A stretch of DNA of 64,000 nucleotides from Sphingobium sp052327305. Lineage in GTDB: Bacteria > Pseudomonadota > Alphaproteobacteria > Sphingomonadales > Sphingomonadaceae. The notes beneath the pieces were generated by a model, which made no database searches, was not told the origin of the DNA, and worked only from the letters and a program-made list of their open reading frames with translations. The number at the start of each line of letters is the position of its first letter. The stretch's first letter is position 1. Positions 16,600-24,738 of this stretch are shown here, piece after piece. The position numbers were made by a program, and so were the translations under genes. The stretch is taken from positions 186,001-250,000 of the forward strand of contig NZ_CP182486.1 in the NCBI RefSeq assembly GCF_052327305.1, read 5' to 3'.

Positions 16600-17289
16600 T
16601 CAGTCCTTCAGGCCGCCAAAGGGCAGCAGCTTGCGCGCCAGCTCGGCCGCACCCTTGGCGTCATTGCCGCGCAGGGTGGGCAGAAGGGCGATAGCGCTCC
16701 GCCGCATTTGCGCATCGATCGGTGTCGGTGTGGGCGCGATGGCTGCGGCTTCCGCCCACTGGCGCGCCTGCTTGAGATTGCTCTTGTCCAGCCGGATCGA
16801 CATCAGCGCGGCGATGCCGGGGAAGAAGGCCCGCTTGCTGTCCAGCGCCACTGCGCGAGCCAGCGCTTCTTCTCCCACCGTCCGTTTTGCGCCGACCACG
16901 GATCGGGCGAGGAAACCGCCCAGCTGATCGATGGCATCCAGATGCCAGCCGGCAATGACGATCTGCGCTTCCGCGTCGCGCGGATTGCGTGCCGCGAGGG
17001 CCTCGAAAATCCCGATCGAAGCGCGCGCGTCCGTGCGGCTCCTGGTCAGCTTGCCGCGATAGCCGATCGCAAGCCCGCGTTGCAGGGTCGCTTCCCGGTC
17101 GCCGGGCCGCTCTGCGAGTATCTTGTCCGCTTCGGTGATGGCCTGACCAATGAGCGCCAGTGCCTTTGCCTTCTCGGTGGTCTGGAAGGCGGCCGTTGTG
17201 AGCAGTTCGCGCGGTGTCGCCGCTATCGACTGCACCGGCAGGGCAGCAAGCAGAGCAAAAGGAGCGACGATCGCGAAGCGAGTGAACAT
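16600..17289 (-). CDS. Secreted TPR-like hypothetical protein
   Basis: 229 residues. A signal peptide is evident (MFTRFAIVAPFALLAALPVQSIAA, cut about residue 24); I chose this ATG although the frame is open farther upstream. The mature part is made of helical repeats of TPR type (KALALIGQAITEADKILAERPGDREATLQRGL, then EALAARNPRDAEAQIVIAG). Probably periplasmic. It sits in the trp operon between the DUF5990 gene and trpD; no link to tryptophan is known to me, and the role is unknown. Confidence 0.75.
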   Translation of the reverse strand: MFTRFAIVAPFALLAALPVQSIAATPRELLTTAAFQTTEKAKALALIGQAITEADKILAERPGDREATLQRGLAIGYRGKLTRSRTDARASIGIFEALAARNPRDAEAQIVIAGWHLDAIDQLGGFLARSVVGAKRTVGEEALARAVALDSKRAFFPGIAALMSIRLDKSNLKQARQWAEAAAIAPTPTPIDAQMRRSAIALLPTLRGNDAKGAAELARKLLPFGGLKD

Positions 17290-17341
17290 GCCCAAGGATT
17301 TGGGGCACGCGCGATGGAAAGTCGACCCCGCCCGGACTAAT

Positions 17342-17809
17342 CTATATTTGCTCGTCCTCTGGCGGCGGCACATCCACCAGACGCCAGACGACTTGTATCT
17401 TGCCCCCACCAGCCTTGCGACCGCTCATGTCCGCTTCCAGCACGCCGCCGCTTTCCTGCGCTTCGCGGACGAGCGCCCAGTTCAGGTCGGCGAGCCGTGC
17501 CTTGATGCGATTGACGTAGCCGGGCAGATGCGTGCGCTGCCAGGAAAGGTAGACGAAGCGATCCTGTGGCTTCCCGAAGGCGAACGGCCCGAGGAAGACC
17601 GGTCGCTGCCCGTCCTCGCCCTCCTGTGGCGTGGCGACGCGCAGCTCGAAGTCGAAGGCCAGCTTGCCGTCCTCACGCAGCGTGCCGGGATGAAGCTGAT
17701 CCTTATTGTCCTGAAGACCGAAGGCGCACGGGCTCGTATCGTCGGCAGCGCTGGGCGGCGTGGGATCGTCGCGCAGCAGGCGCAGCTTGAGAGCCGTTGT
17801 GGCGGCCAT
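17342..17809 (-). CDS. DUF5990 family protein
   Basis: 155 residues, soluble. Characteristic stretches are PCAFGLQDNKDQL, FDFELRV, GPFAFGKPQDRFVYLSW and the C-terminal GGGKIQVVWRLVDVPPPE. I match this to DUF5990 from memory; no function is known for the family. Its ATG overlaps the trpG stop by one base (TGATG), so it is likely translated from the trp mRNA. Confidence 0.65.
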   Translation of the reverse strand: MAATTALKLRLLRDDPTPPSAADDTSPCAFGLQDNKDQLHPGTLREDGKLAFDFELRVATPQEGEDGQRPVFLGPFAFGKPQDRFVYLSWQRTHLPGYVNRIKARLADLNWALVREAQESGGVLEADMSGRKAGGGKIQVVWRLVDVPPPEDEQI

Positions 17810-18393
17810 CAGGCGCGTTCTTTCACGGCCATGCCCGCGATCCGCATGAAGTTCGCCAGCATCGCGTGGCCATGCTCGGTCGCGATGCTTTCGGGGTGGA
17901 ACTGCACACTGTGGATCGGCAGGCTCTCATGGCGGTAGGCCATGACCGAGCCGTCCTCGCTCGTCGCGTTGATGACAAGACCTTGCGGGTGCCCATCGAC
18001 GATCAGCGAATGGTAGCGCGTGGCTGTGAACGGGGAGGGCAGGCCCTCGAACAGCCCGGTCCCGTCATGGCTCACCGGCGATGTCTTGCCGTGCATCAGG
18101 CCGCCACGCACCACTTTGCCGCCGAAATGCTGGCCGATCGACTGATGGCCGAGGCACACGCCGAGCAATGGTTTGCCGGCATCGGCGCAGGCGGCCACGA
18201 GATCGAGGCTGATGCCCGCCTCATTGGGGGTGCAGGGGCCGGGCGACAGCAGGAACGCCTCCGCGCCGGACGAGATTGCCTGGTCCGCCGACATGGCGTC
18301 GTTGCGCACCACTTCCACGTCCGCCCCCAGTTCCATCAGATAATGGACGAGGTTCCAGGTGAAGCTGTCATAATTGTCGATGACGAGGATCAT
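17809..18393 (-). CDS. trpG: Anthranilate synthase component II (glutamine amidotransferase)
   Basis: Supplies ammonia from glutamine to TrpE (and often to PabB). 194 residues, class I amidotransferase: N-terminal MILVIDNYDSFTWNLVHYL, oxyanion loop LLSPGPCTPNEAG, nucleophile Cys in GVCLGHQSIGQ and His/Glu in VQFHPESI. The frame is open to 18501, but the conserved N-terminus and a GGGAGG site set the start at 18393. It begins 13 bases after trpE. Confidence 0.97.
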   Translation of the reverse strand: MILVIDNYDSFTWNLVHYLMELGADVEVVRNDAMSADQAISSGAEAFLLSPGPCTPNEAGISLDLVAACADAGKPLLGVCLGHQSIGQHFGGKVVRGGLMHGKTSPVSHDGTGLFEGLPSPFTATRYHSLIVDGHPQGLVINATSEDGSVMAYRHESLPIHSVQFHPESIATEHGHAMLANFMRIAGMAVKERA

Positions 18394-18406
18394 GGCGTGC
18401 CTCCCT

Positions 18407-19954
18407 TCATTGACCGAACCTCGGCTCGCGGGCGATGCGCACTGCTTCCCGCGCGGCGGCGAGGAGCGCGCCGGACTTCGCCTCGCACTCCCGCTGCTCA
18501 TAGGCCGGGTCGCTGTCCGCCACGATACCGGCGCCGGCCTGCAAATGCATCATGCCGTCCTTCACCAGCGCGGTGCGCAGCACGATGCAGCTGTCCATGT
18601 TGCCGTCCGGCGAGAAATAGCCGACGCCTCCCGCATAAGGCCCGCGCGTCTCTGGCTCCAGTTCGGCAATGATCTCGCAGGCCCGCACCTTGGGCGCGCC
18701 TGAAACCGTGCCCGCAGGGAAGCCCGCGAACAGGGCGTCCAGCGCATCCTTGCCCGGTGCGAGGCGGCCCACGACGTTGGACACGATGTGCATCACATGG
18801 CTGTAGAACTCGACCATGTAGCTGTCCGTCACCTGCACCGTGCCGGCCCGCGCGACGCGGCCCACATCATTGCGGCCGAGGTCGAGCAGCATGAGATGCT
18901 CCGCGCGCTCCTTGGGGTCGGCGAGGAGCGAATCCCGGTTGGCGGCATCTTCCGTTGCCGTCTTGCCGCGTGGCCGCGTGCCCGCGATCGGGCGAACGGT
19001 GACCTCGCCATCGCGCACGCGCACAAGGATTTCGGGGCTCGATCCGGTCAGCGCGAAGCCGGGCAGGTCGAGATGATAGAGGAAAGGCGAGGGATTGATC
19101 CGCCGGAGCGCGCGATAAAGGTCGATCGGCGGCAGAGTGAAAGGCGTGGAGAAGCGCTGGGCCAGCACGACCTGAAAGATATCGCCTGCCACGATATAGT
19201 CCTTGGCGCGCAGCACCATGTCTTCATAGCGGCCCTCGGGCAGCGCTGCCGTCACAGTGATTTCCGGCAGATCGGCTGGCGCGCGCTGGCTCGCAGGGAG
19301 CGGCGCCGCGAGCCGCGCTGCGGTCGCGTCCAGCCGTTCGCTGGCGGCGTCGATCGCAGCGTCGATGTCCAGCCCCGGCTCGCTCCAGATCGGTGCGACC
19401 AGATGAAGCGCATCCGCCAGGCGATCGAAGACCAACACGACCGTGGGCCGGACGAAGAGCATGTCCGGCGTGCCAAGGCCATTGTCCGGCGCGCGCGGGA
19501 GCCGCTCCGTCAGCCCGACCGTCTCATAAGCGAAATAGCCCACGAGGCAGGCGAGCGCAGGCGGCAGTTCCGGCGCCACTTCGGCTCGGCACTCCGCGAC
19601 GAGCGCGCGTAGCGCCTCCAGCGCGCCGATGCCTTCGAGCGGCGCGAAAGCGGTCCGGTCGGTCGCCCAGTTGCGGTTGATCTCCGCGCTATCGCCATTG
19701 GCGCGGAAGACGAGGTCCGGCGTCAGCCCGATGAGGCTGTAGCGCCCACGCGTTGCGCCGCCTTCCACGGATTCGAGGATGAAGTCGCCCCGGCCCGGCT
19801 CGATGAGTTTGAGCGCGGCCGAGACCGGCGTTTCCGTATCCACAATAAGCCGCTGCCAGACGAAGGCTGACTGACCCGCGGAAAGCTGCGCGCGGACGGC
19901 GGTGCTGTCGTCGGCGATACCTGGCCTTTTCTGGTTCTGTGTCGTCGGGTTCAC
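18407..19954 (-). CDS. trpE: Anthranilate synthase component I
   Basis: Makes anthranilate from chorismate with ammonia from TrpG. 515 residues. The N-terminal domain has the tryptophan feedback motif (ILESVEGGATRGRYSLIG); the chorismate-binding domain has PIAGTRPRGK, ERAEHLMLLDLGRNDVGRV, SHVMHIVSNVVGRL and GAPKVRACEIIAELE. Its ATG overlaps the ppiD stop by 4 bases. I see no leader peptide or attenuator, as would be expected for a gene inside an operon. Confidence 0.98.
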   Translation of the reverse strand: MNPTTQNQKRPGIADDSTAVRAQLSAGQSAFVWQRLIVDTETPVSAALKLIEPGRGDFILESVEGGATRGRYSLIGLTPDLVFRANGDSAEINRNWATDRTAFAPLEGIGALEALRALVAECRAEVAPELPPALACLVGYFAYETVGLTERLPRAPDNGLGTPDMLFVRPTVVLVFDRLADALHLVAPIWSEPGLDIDAAIDAASERLDATAARLAAPLPASQRAPADLPEITVTAALPEGRYEDMVLRAKDYIVAGDIFQVVLAQRFSTPFTLPPIDLYRALRRINPSPFLYHLDLPGFALTGSSPEILVRVRDGEVTVRPIAGTRPRGKTATEDAANRDSLLADPKERAEHLMLLDLGRNDVGRVARAGTVQVTDSYMVEFYSHVMHIVSNVVGRLAPGKDALDALFAGFPAGTVSGAPKVRACEIIAELEPETRGPYAGGVGYFSPDGNMDSCIVLRTALVKDGMMHLQAGAGIVADSDPAYEQRECEAKSGALLAAAREAVRIAREPRFGQ

Positions 19955-21900
19955 TGGGCGCTGCCGTTCGCCTCGCGCAGCGCCTTGGCGATCGCGGCGA
20001 TGGCGGCCGCATTGCGCGTCACGCCTACTTCCTGCCGCGCGGCAATGGCGAGCTGTTGGGCATATTCCTCGCCAAACACGTCCTTTAGGCCCGAGCGGGT
20101 CGGCGCCACGAGCTGCTGCGCCGCGCCGGGGTCGCCTTGCACGATGCTGTCGAGCCGGACCACGACGAAACCGCGCTTCTGGTCGAGCGGAAGCACCTTG
20201 GCCGTGCCTGCCTTCATCGTGAAGAGCGCGGCGAGAGGCGGGGGCACCTGTGCGCCACCACGGGTAATATCACCGCGACGCGCCTCGATCGGCTGCGTTT
20301 GCGATCCGGTAAGGCCGGTTGCAGCCATGGCCTGCGCGACGGACTGCCCGCTGGAAATCGCCTTGGCGAGTGCGTCCGCCGCCGCCTTGGCCTTGGCGGC
20401 GCCTTGCGAAAGCGTCCATGCGACGGTCACGCCGGCGCGGGCCTGCGCAAAGGGCATCGGTCCTGCGGGCGTGCTTTCCGCCACCGCGACAATAGCCGCG
20501 ACTTCGTCCGAGCGCACGGGGGCGATCTGCGGATCATCGTCGGTTCCCATCGCAAAGCCCTGCTTTAGGATCGCGTTCAGGGTCTCGTCCGGCTTGTAGA
20601 GGGGGTCGCCCAGCTTCACGCCCTGCGCCGTGATCATCGGCGTTTCCAGGATCTGAAGGCCGCGCGCCTTGGCGATTTCCGCGAATGTCGCGCCGTCGCC
20701 GATCTGCCCGTCGATCGCGCTGAGATCGTCGCTGAAGGCCTGCGCGGCCTTGGTCTTGCTCAGCTCGGCGACCAGCTCTGCCCGAACGTCGGCCAGTGAG
20801 CGGGCGGGTACGGAGCGGATCTCGTCCACATGGATCAGTGTCCAGCCCAGCGGTGCGCGGATCGGCCCGACAAGCGCACCTTGCGCCGCGCCGAAGGCGG
20901 CATTGGCCAGCGCAGCGTTGCTTTGTCCGGTCAGACCGGCCTTGTCGATATCGCTCAGCTTGCTTGTCGAAAGGCCTGCGGCGCTCGCCACGGCGCTCAG
21001 CGAGCTGCCTTTGGCCTTCGCGGCGAGATCGCGCGCGGCGGCTTCGGTCGGAACGATCAGCTGCGTGAAGCTGCGGCTGTCCCGCGCGGCATATTGCGCA
21101 GCGCGTGACTTATAGGCCGCGGCGATTTCCGCCTCGGTGGGCGTCGCCGTCGCTTCGAACTTGCTGCGCTCCACCAGCATATAGCGCAGCTTGCGCTGTT
21201 CCGGCACGGAGAACTCAGCCTGATTCTGGTTGTAATAAGCGCGCAGAACGTTCTCGGCCGGCGGCTCCTTCGGCGCGAAGCGAACGGACGGCACGGCAAC
21301 CGCCTCGCCCTTGCGCTGTTCGATCAGCATCCGGGCATAAGGGCCGACCATCGTCTCGGGCACGAAGGCGCCGAGCCTTGCCGGCGTAATGATCTGCTGC
21401 TCCATGATCTGGTTGGCGATATCCGCCCGGAGATCCTTTTCCTGAATGCCGCGCTGCGCGAGAAGCGCGCGGAACTGGGCTTCATTGAATTTGCCCGTCG
21501 CGTCCCCGAATGCCGGGATGCGCGCGATTTCGGCATCGATCAGCGCCTTGCTCACCCGAAAACCCTGCTTTTCGCCATAGGCCGCGATGGCGCGGGCAGC
21601 GATCATCGCATCGACGGTCTGGTCGAGGCCGCCTTCCGCGAGGAACTGGTTCATCGTCAGATTTGGCCGCTCCTGGCGCATCTGCTCGAAGATCTGCTGA
21701 GCGCGGGACTGCACCTCGGCCACCGTCAGGCTCTGCTTTCCGACGCGTGCAACTTCGCCGGATGATGGGCCGAACAGGCCCCCGGTGCCATTATTGTTGT
21801 TGATGTCGCCCAGAATGAAAGCGAGCGCGATCACGCCGATGAAAAGCAGGGCGATAACGCCGCCCAGTTTCGAGCCGATCAGGCGTCTGAAGATGTTCAT
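19951..21900 (-). CDS. ppiD: PpiD/SurA-type periplasmic folding factor
   Basis: 649 residues, anchored in the inner membrane by one N-terminal helix (KLGGVIALLFIGVIALAFILG, about 10-30) with the rest in the periplasm. A SurA_N-like chaperone region follows (KQSLTVAEVQSRAQQIFEQM), then a parvulin-type peptidyl-prolyl isomerase region around residues 240-370 and a C-terminal helical region. PpiD assists proteins leaving the Sec translocon. The frame is open upstream to 22305, but the membrane anchor starts at MNIFRRLIG. First gene of the trp/moa run and coupled to trpE by a 4-base overlap. Confidence 0.9.
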   Translation of the reverse strand: MNIFRRLIGSKLGGVIALLFIGVIALAFILGDINNNNGTGGLFGPSSGEVARVGKQSLTVAEVQSRAQQIFEQMRQERPNLTMNQFLAEGGLDQTVDAMIAARAIAAYGEKQGFRVSKALIDAEIARIPAFGDATGKFNEAQFRALLAQRGIQEKDLRADIANQIMEQQIITPARLGAFVPETMVGPYARMLIEQRKGEAVAVPSVRFAPKEPPAENVLRAYYNQNQAEFSVPEQRKLRYMLVERSKFEATATPTEAEIAAAYKSRAAQYAARDSRSFTQLIVPTEAAARDLAAKAKGSSLSAVASAAGLSTSKLSDIDKAGLTGQSNAALANAAFGAAQGALVGPIRAPLGWTLIHVDEIRSVPARSLADVRAELVAELSKTKAAQAFSDDLSAIDGQIGDGATFAEIAKARGLQILETPMITAQGVKLGDPLYKPDETLNAILKQGFAMGTDDDPQIAPVRSDEVAAIVAVAESTPAGPMPFAQARAGVTVAWTLSQGAAKAKAAADALAKAISSGQSVAQAMAATGLTGSQTQPIEARRGDITRGGAQVPPPLAALFTMKAGTAKVLPLDQKRGFVVVRLDSIVQGDPGAAQQLVAPTRSGLKDVFGEEYAQQLAIAARQEVGVTRNAAAIAAIAKALREANGSAQ

Positions 21901-22078
21901 TGGCTCTCGTTCCGGTTCTTCAAGGCAGGCATGGCCCGCCGCTTTAGGGCGGGCTTTTGCCCGCATCAAGCGCGCTGTGCGCTTCGGCGACGCTATGTGC
22001 CATGCGGCGCTGGACAAACGGGCGGGCGGAGTCCATCGACGGCGCACAAGATCAACAGCCAAGGAGGACCAAGGGACG

Positions 22079-22819
22079 ATGGTGCAGCGTCGACCCCTGA
22101 TCGCGGGAAACTGGAAAATGAACGGGCTCGCCGCCCATCTGGAAGAAGTGGATGCCATTGCGGCACTGGCGGCCGAAAAGCCGACGGTTGATGTCGCGCT
22201 GTTTCTGCCAGCAACGCTGATTGCCCGAGCCGTGCCGCGTGCTGGCGTGGTGGCGATCGGCGGACAGGATGTGCATGGCGAGACCCATGGTGCGTTTACC
22301 GGCAATGTTTCGGCCGCGATGCTCCACGATGTGGGCGCGACTGCCGTGCTGGTCGGACACAGCGAGCGGCGGACCTATCATGGCGAGACCAGCCCGGATG
22401 TGGCCATCAAGGCAGCGCAAGGCCATGCGCACGGTCTCTCGGTCGTGCTCTGCGTAGGCGAGGATGCCGCTGTCCGTAATGAGGGCAAGGCAGAGCAGTG
22501 GGTCAGCGACCAGCTTCTCGCTTCGCTTCCGGCGGATGCGGACCCCGAATGGCTCACGATTGCCTATGAGCCGATCTGGGCCATCGGCACTGGCGTCATT
22601 CCCACGATCGATGAGATTGCGGCGATGCATGGCGCGCTTCGTTCGGCGTTGCGCGGCGTGATCGGCGACAAGGCTGATACGATGCGTATCCTCTACGGCG
22701 GTTCGGTGACGGGGGACAATGCGCCTGACATTCTCGGCCTTGACGATGTGGATGGCGCGCTTGTGGGCGGCGCAAGCCTCACGGCCGCCAAGTTCGCGCC
22801 GATCATCGCGGCCGCCTGA
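22079..22819 (+). CDS. tpiA: Triosephosphate isomerase
   Basis: Interconverts dihydroxyacetone phosphate and glyceraldehyde 3-phosphate in glycolysis and gluconeogenesis. 246 residues, TIM barrel with all catalytic residues: Lys13 (GNWKMN), His94 (GHSERR) and Glu164 (YEPIWAIGTG), plus the phosphate loop LYGGSV. The start follows AAGGAGG and AAGGGAC sites; an upstream open frame to 21785 is not part of the gene. Divergent from ppiD, with a 178-base shared upstream region. Confidence 0.98.
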   Translation: MVQRRPLIAGNWKMNGLAAHLEEVDAIAALAAEKPTVDVALFLPATLIARAVPRAGVVAIGGQDVHGETHGAFTGNVSAAMLHDVGATAVLVGHSERRTYHGETSPDVAIKAAQGHAHGLSVVLCVGEDAAVRNEGKAEQWVSDQLLASLPADADPEWLTIAYEPIWAIGTGVIPTIDEIAAMHGALRSALRGVIGDKADTMRILYGGSVTGDNAPDILGLDDVDGALVGGASLTAAKFAPIIAAA

Positions 22820-22837
22820 GATCGTGAGCGCGCGGGG

Positions 22838-23572
22838 ATGAACAGCCTCGCCGCCACGGCCATCATTTGCGCTGTCCGGCCTCATGGCGAGCATGGGGTG
22901 ATTGCTCGCGCCATGACGGCTGAGGCCGGCCTTCTCGCCGGCTATGTGCAGGGCGGCCGCTCGACGCGAATGCGCCCGGTCCTCATGGCCGGGAACGTCG
23001 TCACAGCGCGCTTCCGCGCACGCACGCCGGATCAACTCGCCAGCCTTTCGGTCGAGCTGATAGAAAGTCGCGGGCCCTTGCTTGCCGAGCCTTTGCCTGC
23101 AGCGGCAGTCGACTGGACCTGCGCGCTCACTGCTGCGGTCCTGCCGGAGGGGCATCCTTATCCGGCGGTCTATATGAGCCTCAGCGCAGTGCTGGACGCC
23201 GTTGCAGCAGCCCCCGCCGCGCGCGGCTGGGCCGTGGCGCTTGTCCGCTATGAATTGCTCCTGCTTGCCGAACTGGGCTTCGGCCTTGATCTGGAGCGCT
23301 GTGCTGTGACCGGTGCTCTGGACGATCTCGCCTATGTCTCGCCGCGCAGCGGCCGCGCGGTAAGTCAGGCCGGCGCGGGGAGCTATGCCGAACGTCTGCT
23401 GCCATTGCCTGCCTTTCTTGTGGAAGGCGGTGAAGCGGACTGGCCGCAGATCTTCGCCGGACTTGATCTTACCGAGCATTTTCTTGACCGGATGCTGCTC
23501 GGCGACCGGCGCACGGATATTCTCGCGGCGCGTGGGCGGCTGGTCGAGCGCCTCAAAAGAGCGGTTGCGTGA
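22838..23572 (+). CDS. recO: DNA repair protein RecO
   Basis: Helps RecR load RecA on SSB-coated single-stranded DNA in RecF-pathway repair. 244 residues. N-terminal OB fold (AIICAVRPHGEHGVIARAMTAEAGLLAGYVQGG) and helical C-terminal domain (ALVRYELLLLAELGFGLDLERCAVTG ... LAYVSPRSGRAVS). It follows tpiA by 18 bases, and leuB comes 63 bases later. Confidence 0.93.
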   Translation: MNSLAATAIICAVRPHGEHGVIARAMTAEAGLLAGYVQGGRSTRMRPVLMAGNVVTARFRARTPDQLASLSVELIESRGPLLAEPLPAAAVDWTCALTAAVLPEGHPYPAVYMSLSAVLDAVAAAPAARGWAVALVRYELLLLAELGFGLDLERCAVTGALDDLAYVSPRSGRAVSQAGAGSYAERLLPLPAFLVEGGEADWPQIFAGLDLTEHFLDRMLLGDRRTDILAARGRLVERLKRAVA

Positions 23573-23635
23573 AAAGGAGGCTTTGGGCAGGGGCTTCGGC
23601 TTAGCCCGAACGGTTCGAGATAGAGAGGTTTATTC

Positions 23636-24679
23636 ATGCGTATCGCCCTGCTTCCTGGAGACGGTATCGGTCCCGAGATCACGCGCGAGGCGCAGCGCGT
23701 GCTGGAAGCGCTGGCGATCCCCGGACTGGTCTTCGAGGAAGCGCTGGTCGGCGGCGCGGCCTATAAAGCGGTCGGCCATCCGCTCCCGCCCGAGACACTC
23801 AACATCGCCCGCCGGGCCGACGCGATCCTGTTCGGCTCCGTGGGCGATCCGGAGTGCGACGCGCTCGATCGCCATCTTCGCCCCGAGCAGGCGATCCTTG
23901 GCCTGCGCAAGGCGCTGACGCTTTTCTCCAATCTTCGCCCCGCCCGTGTCTATCCGGGTCTTGTGGACGCCTCGGCGCTGCGGCCGGAAGTCGCGAGCCG
24001 CATCGATCTGCTGATCGTGCGTGAGCTCAACGGCGATGTCTATTTCGGCGAGAAGGGCATGCGCACCACGCCGACCGGCGCCCGTGAGGGCTATGACATC
24101 ATGTCCTACAATGAGGACGAGGTGCGCCGCATCGCCCATAGCGGTTTTCGCGCGGCTCAGGCCCGGCGCGGCAAGCTCTGCTCGGTCGACAAGGCGAACG
24201 TTCTGGAAACGAGCCAGCTCTGGCGCGACGTGGTGGTCGAGTTGTCCGCCGAATATCCCGACGTGACGCTCAGCCACATGTATGTGGACAATGCCGCCAT
24301 GCAGCTGGTGCGCGATCCCGGCCAGTTCGACGTGATCGTGACCGGCAATCTCTTCGGAGACATTCTCTCGGATCTGGCGAGCATGTGCGTCGGCTCGATC
24401 GGGCTGCTCGCCTCGGCCTCGCTCGATGCGCAGGGCAAGGGGCTTTATGAGCCGATCCATGGGTCCGCGCCGGATATTGCCGGGCAGGGCAAAGCCAATC
24501 CGCTGGCGACCATCCTTTCCGCCGCGATGATGCTGCGCTTTTCGCTCGGCCTTCCCGACGAGGCGGACCGTATCGAGCGGGCGGTCGAGGCGGCGCTGAA
24601 CGGCGGCGCGCGGACAGCGGATCTGGGCGGCAGCCTCTCCACGGCGGCCATGGGCGACGCGGTTCTCGCCGCCCTCTGA
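23636..24679 (+). CDS. leuB: 3-isopropylmalate dehydrogenase
   Basis: NAD-dependent oxidative decarboxylation in leucine synthesis. 347 residues, isocitrate/isopropylmalate dehydrogenase family: LLPGDGIGPEI at the N-terminus, RELNGDVYFGEKG, the catalytic region SVDKANVLETSQLWRDVV, NAAMQLV and metal-binding NLFGDILSDLASM, then GLYEPIHGSAPDIAG. AGAGG precedes the ATG. leuCD are not in the window. Confidence 0.98.
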   Translation: MRIALLPGDGIGPEITREAQRVLEALAIPGLVFEEALVGGAAYKAVGHPLPPETLNIARRADAILFGSVGDPECDALDRHLRPEQAILGLRKALTLFSNLRPARVYPGLVDASALRPEVASRIDLLIVRELNGDVYFGEKGMRTTPTGAREGYDIMSYNEDEVRRIAHSGFRAAQARRGKLCSVDKANVLETSQLWRDVVVELSAEYPDVTLSHMYVDNAAMQLVRDPGQFDVIVTGNLFGDILSDLASMCVGSIGLLASASLDAQGKGLYEPIHGSAPDIAGQGKANPLATILSAAMMLRFSLGLPDEADRIERAVEAALNGGARTADLGGSLSTAAMGDAVLAAL

Positions 24680-24738
24680 GCGATGAATGACGGCGCCGCG
24701 GGGTTGCAATCGCTCCCCCCGGCGCTATTCCCCCGGGC

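Noticed and set aside
17290..17341. Trp leader or attenuator within the trp run
   Set aside because: No Trp-rich leader or alternating hairpins found here or before trpE, which overlaps ppiD.
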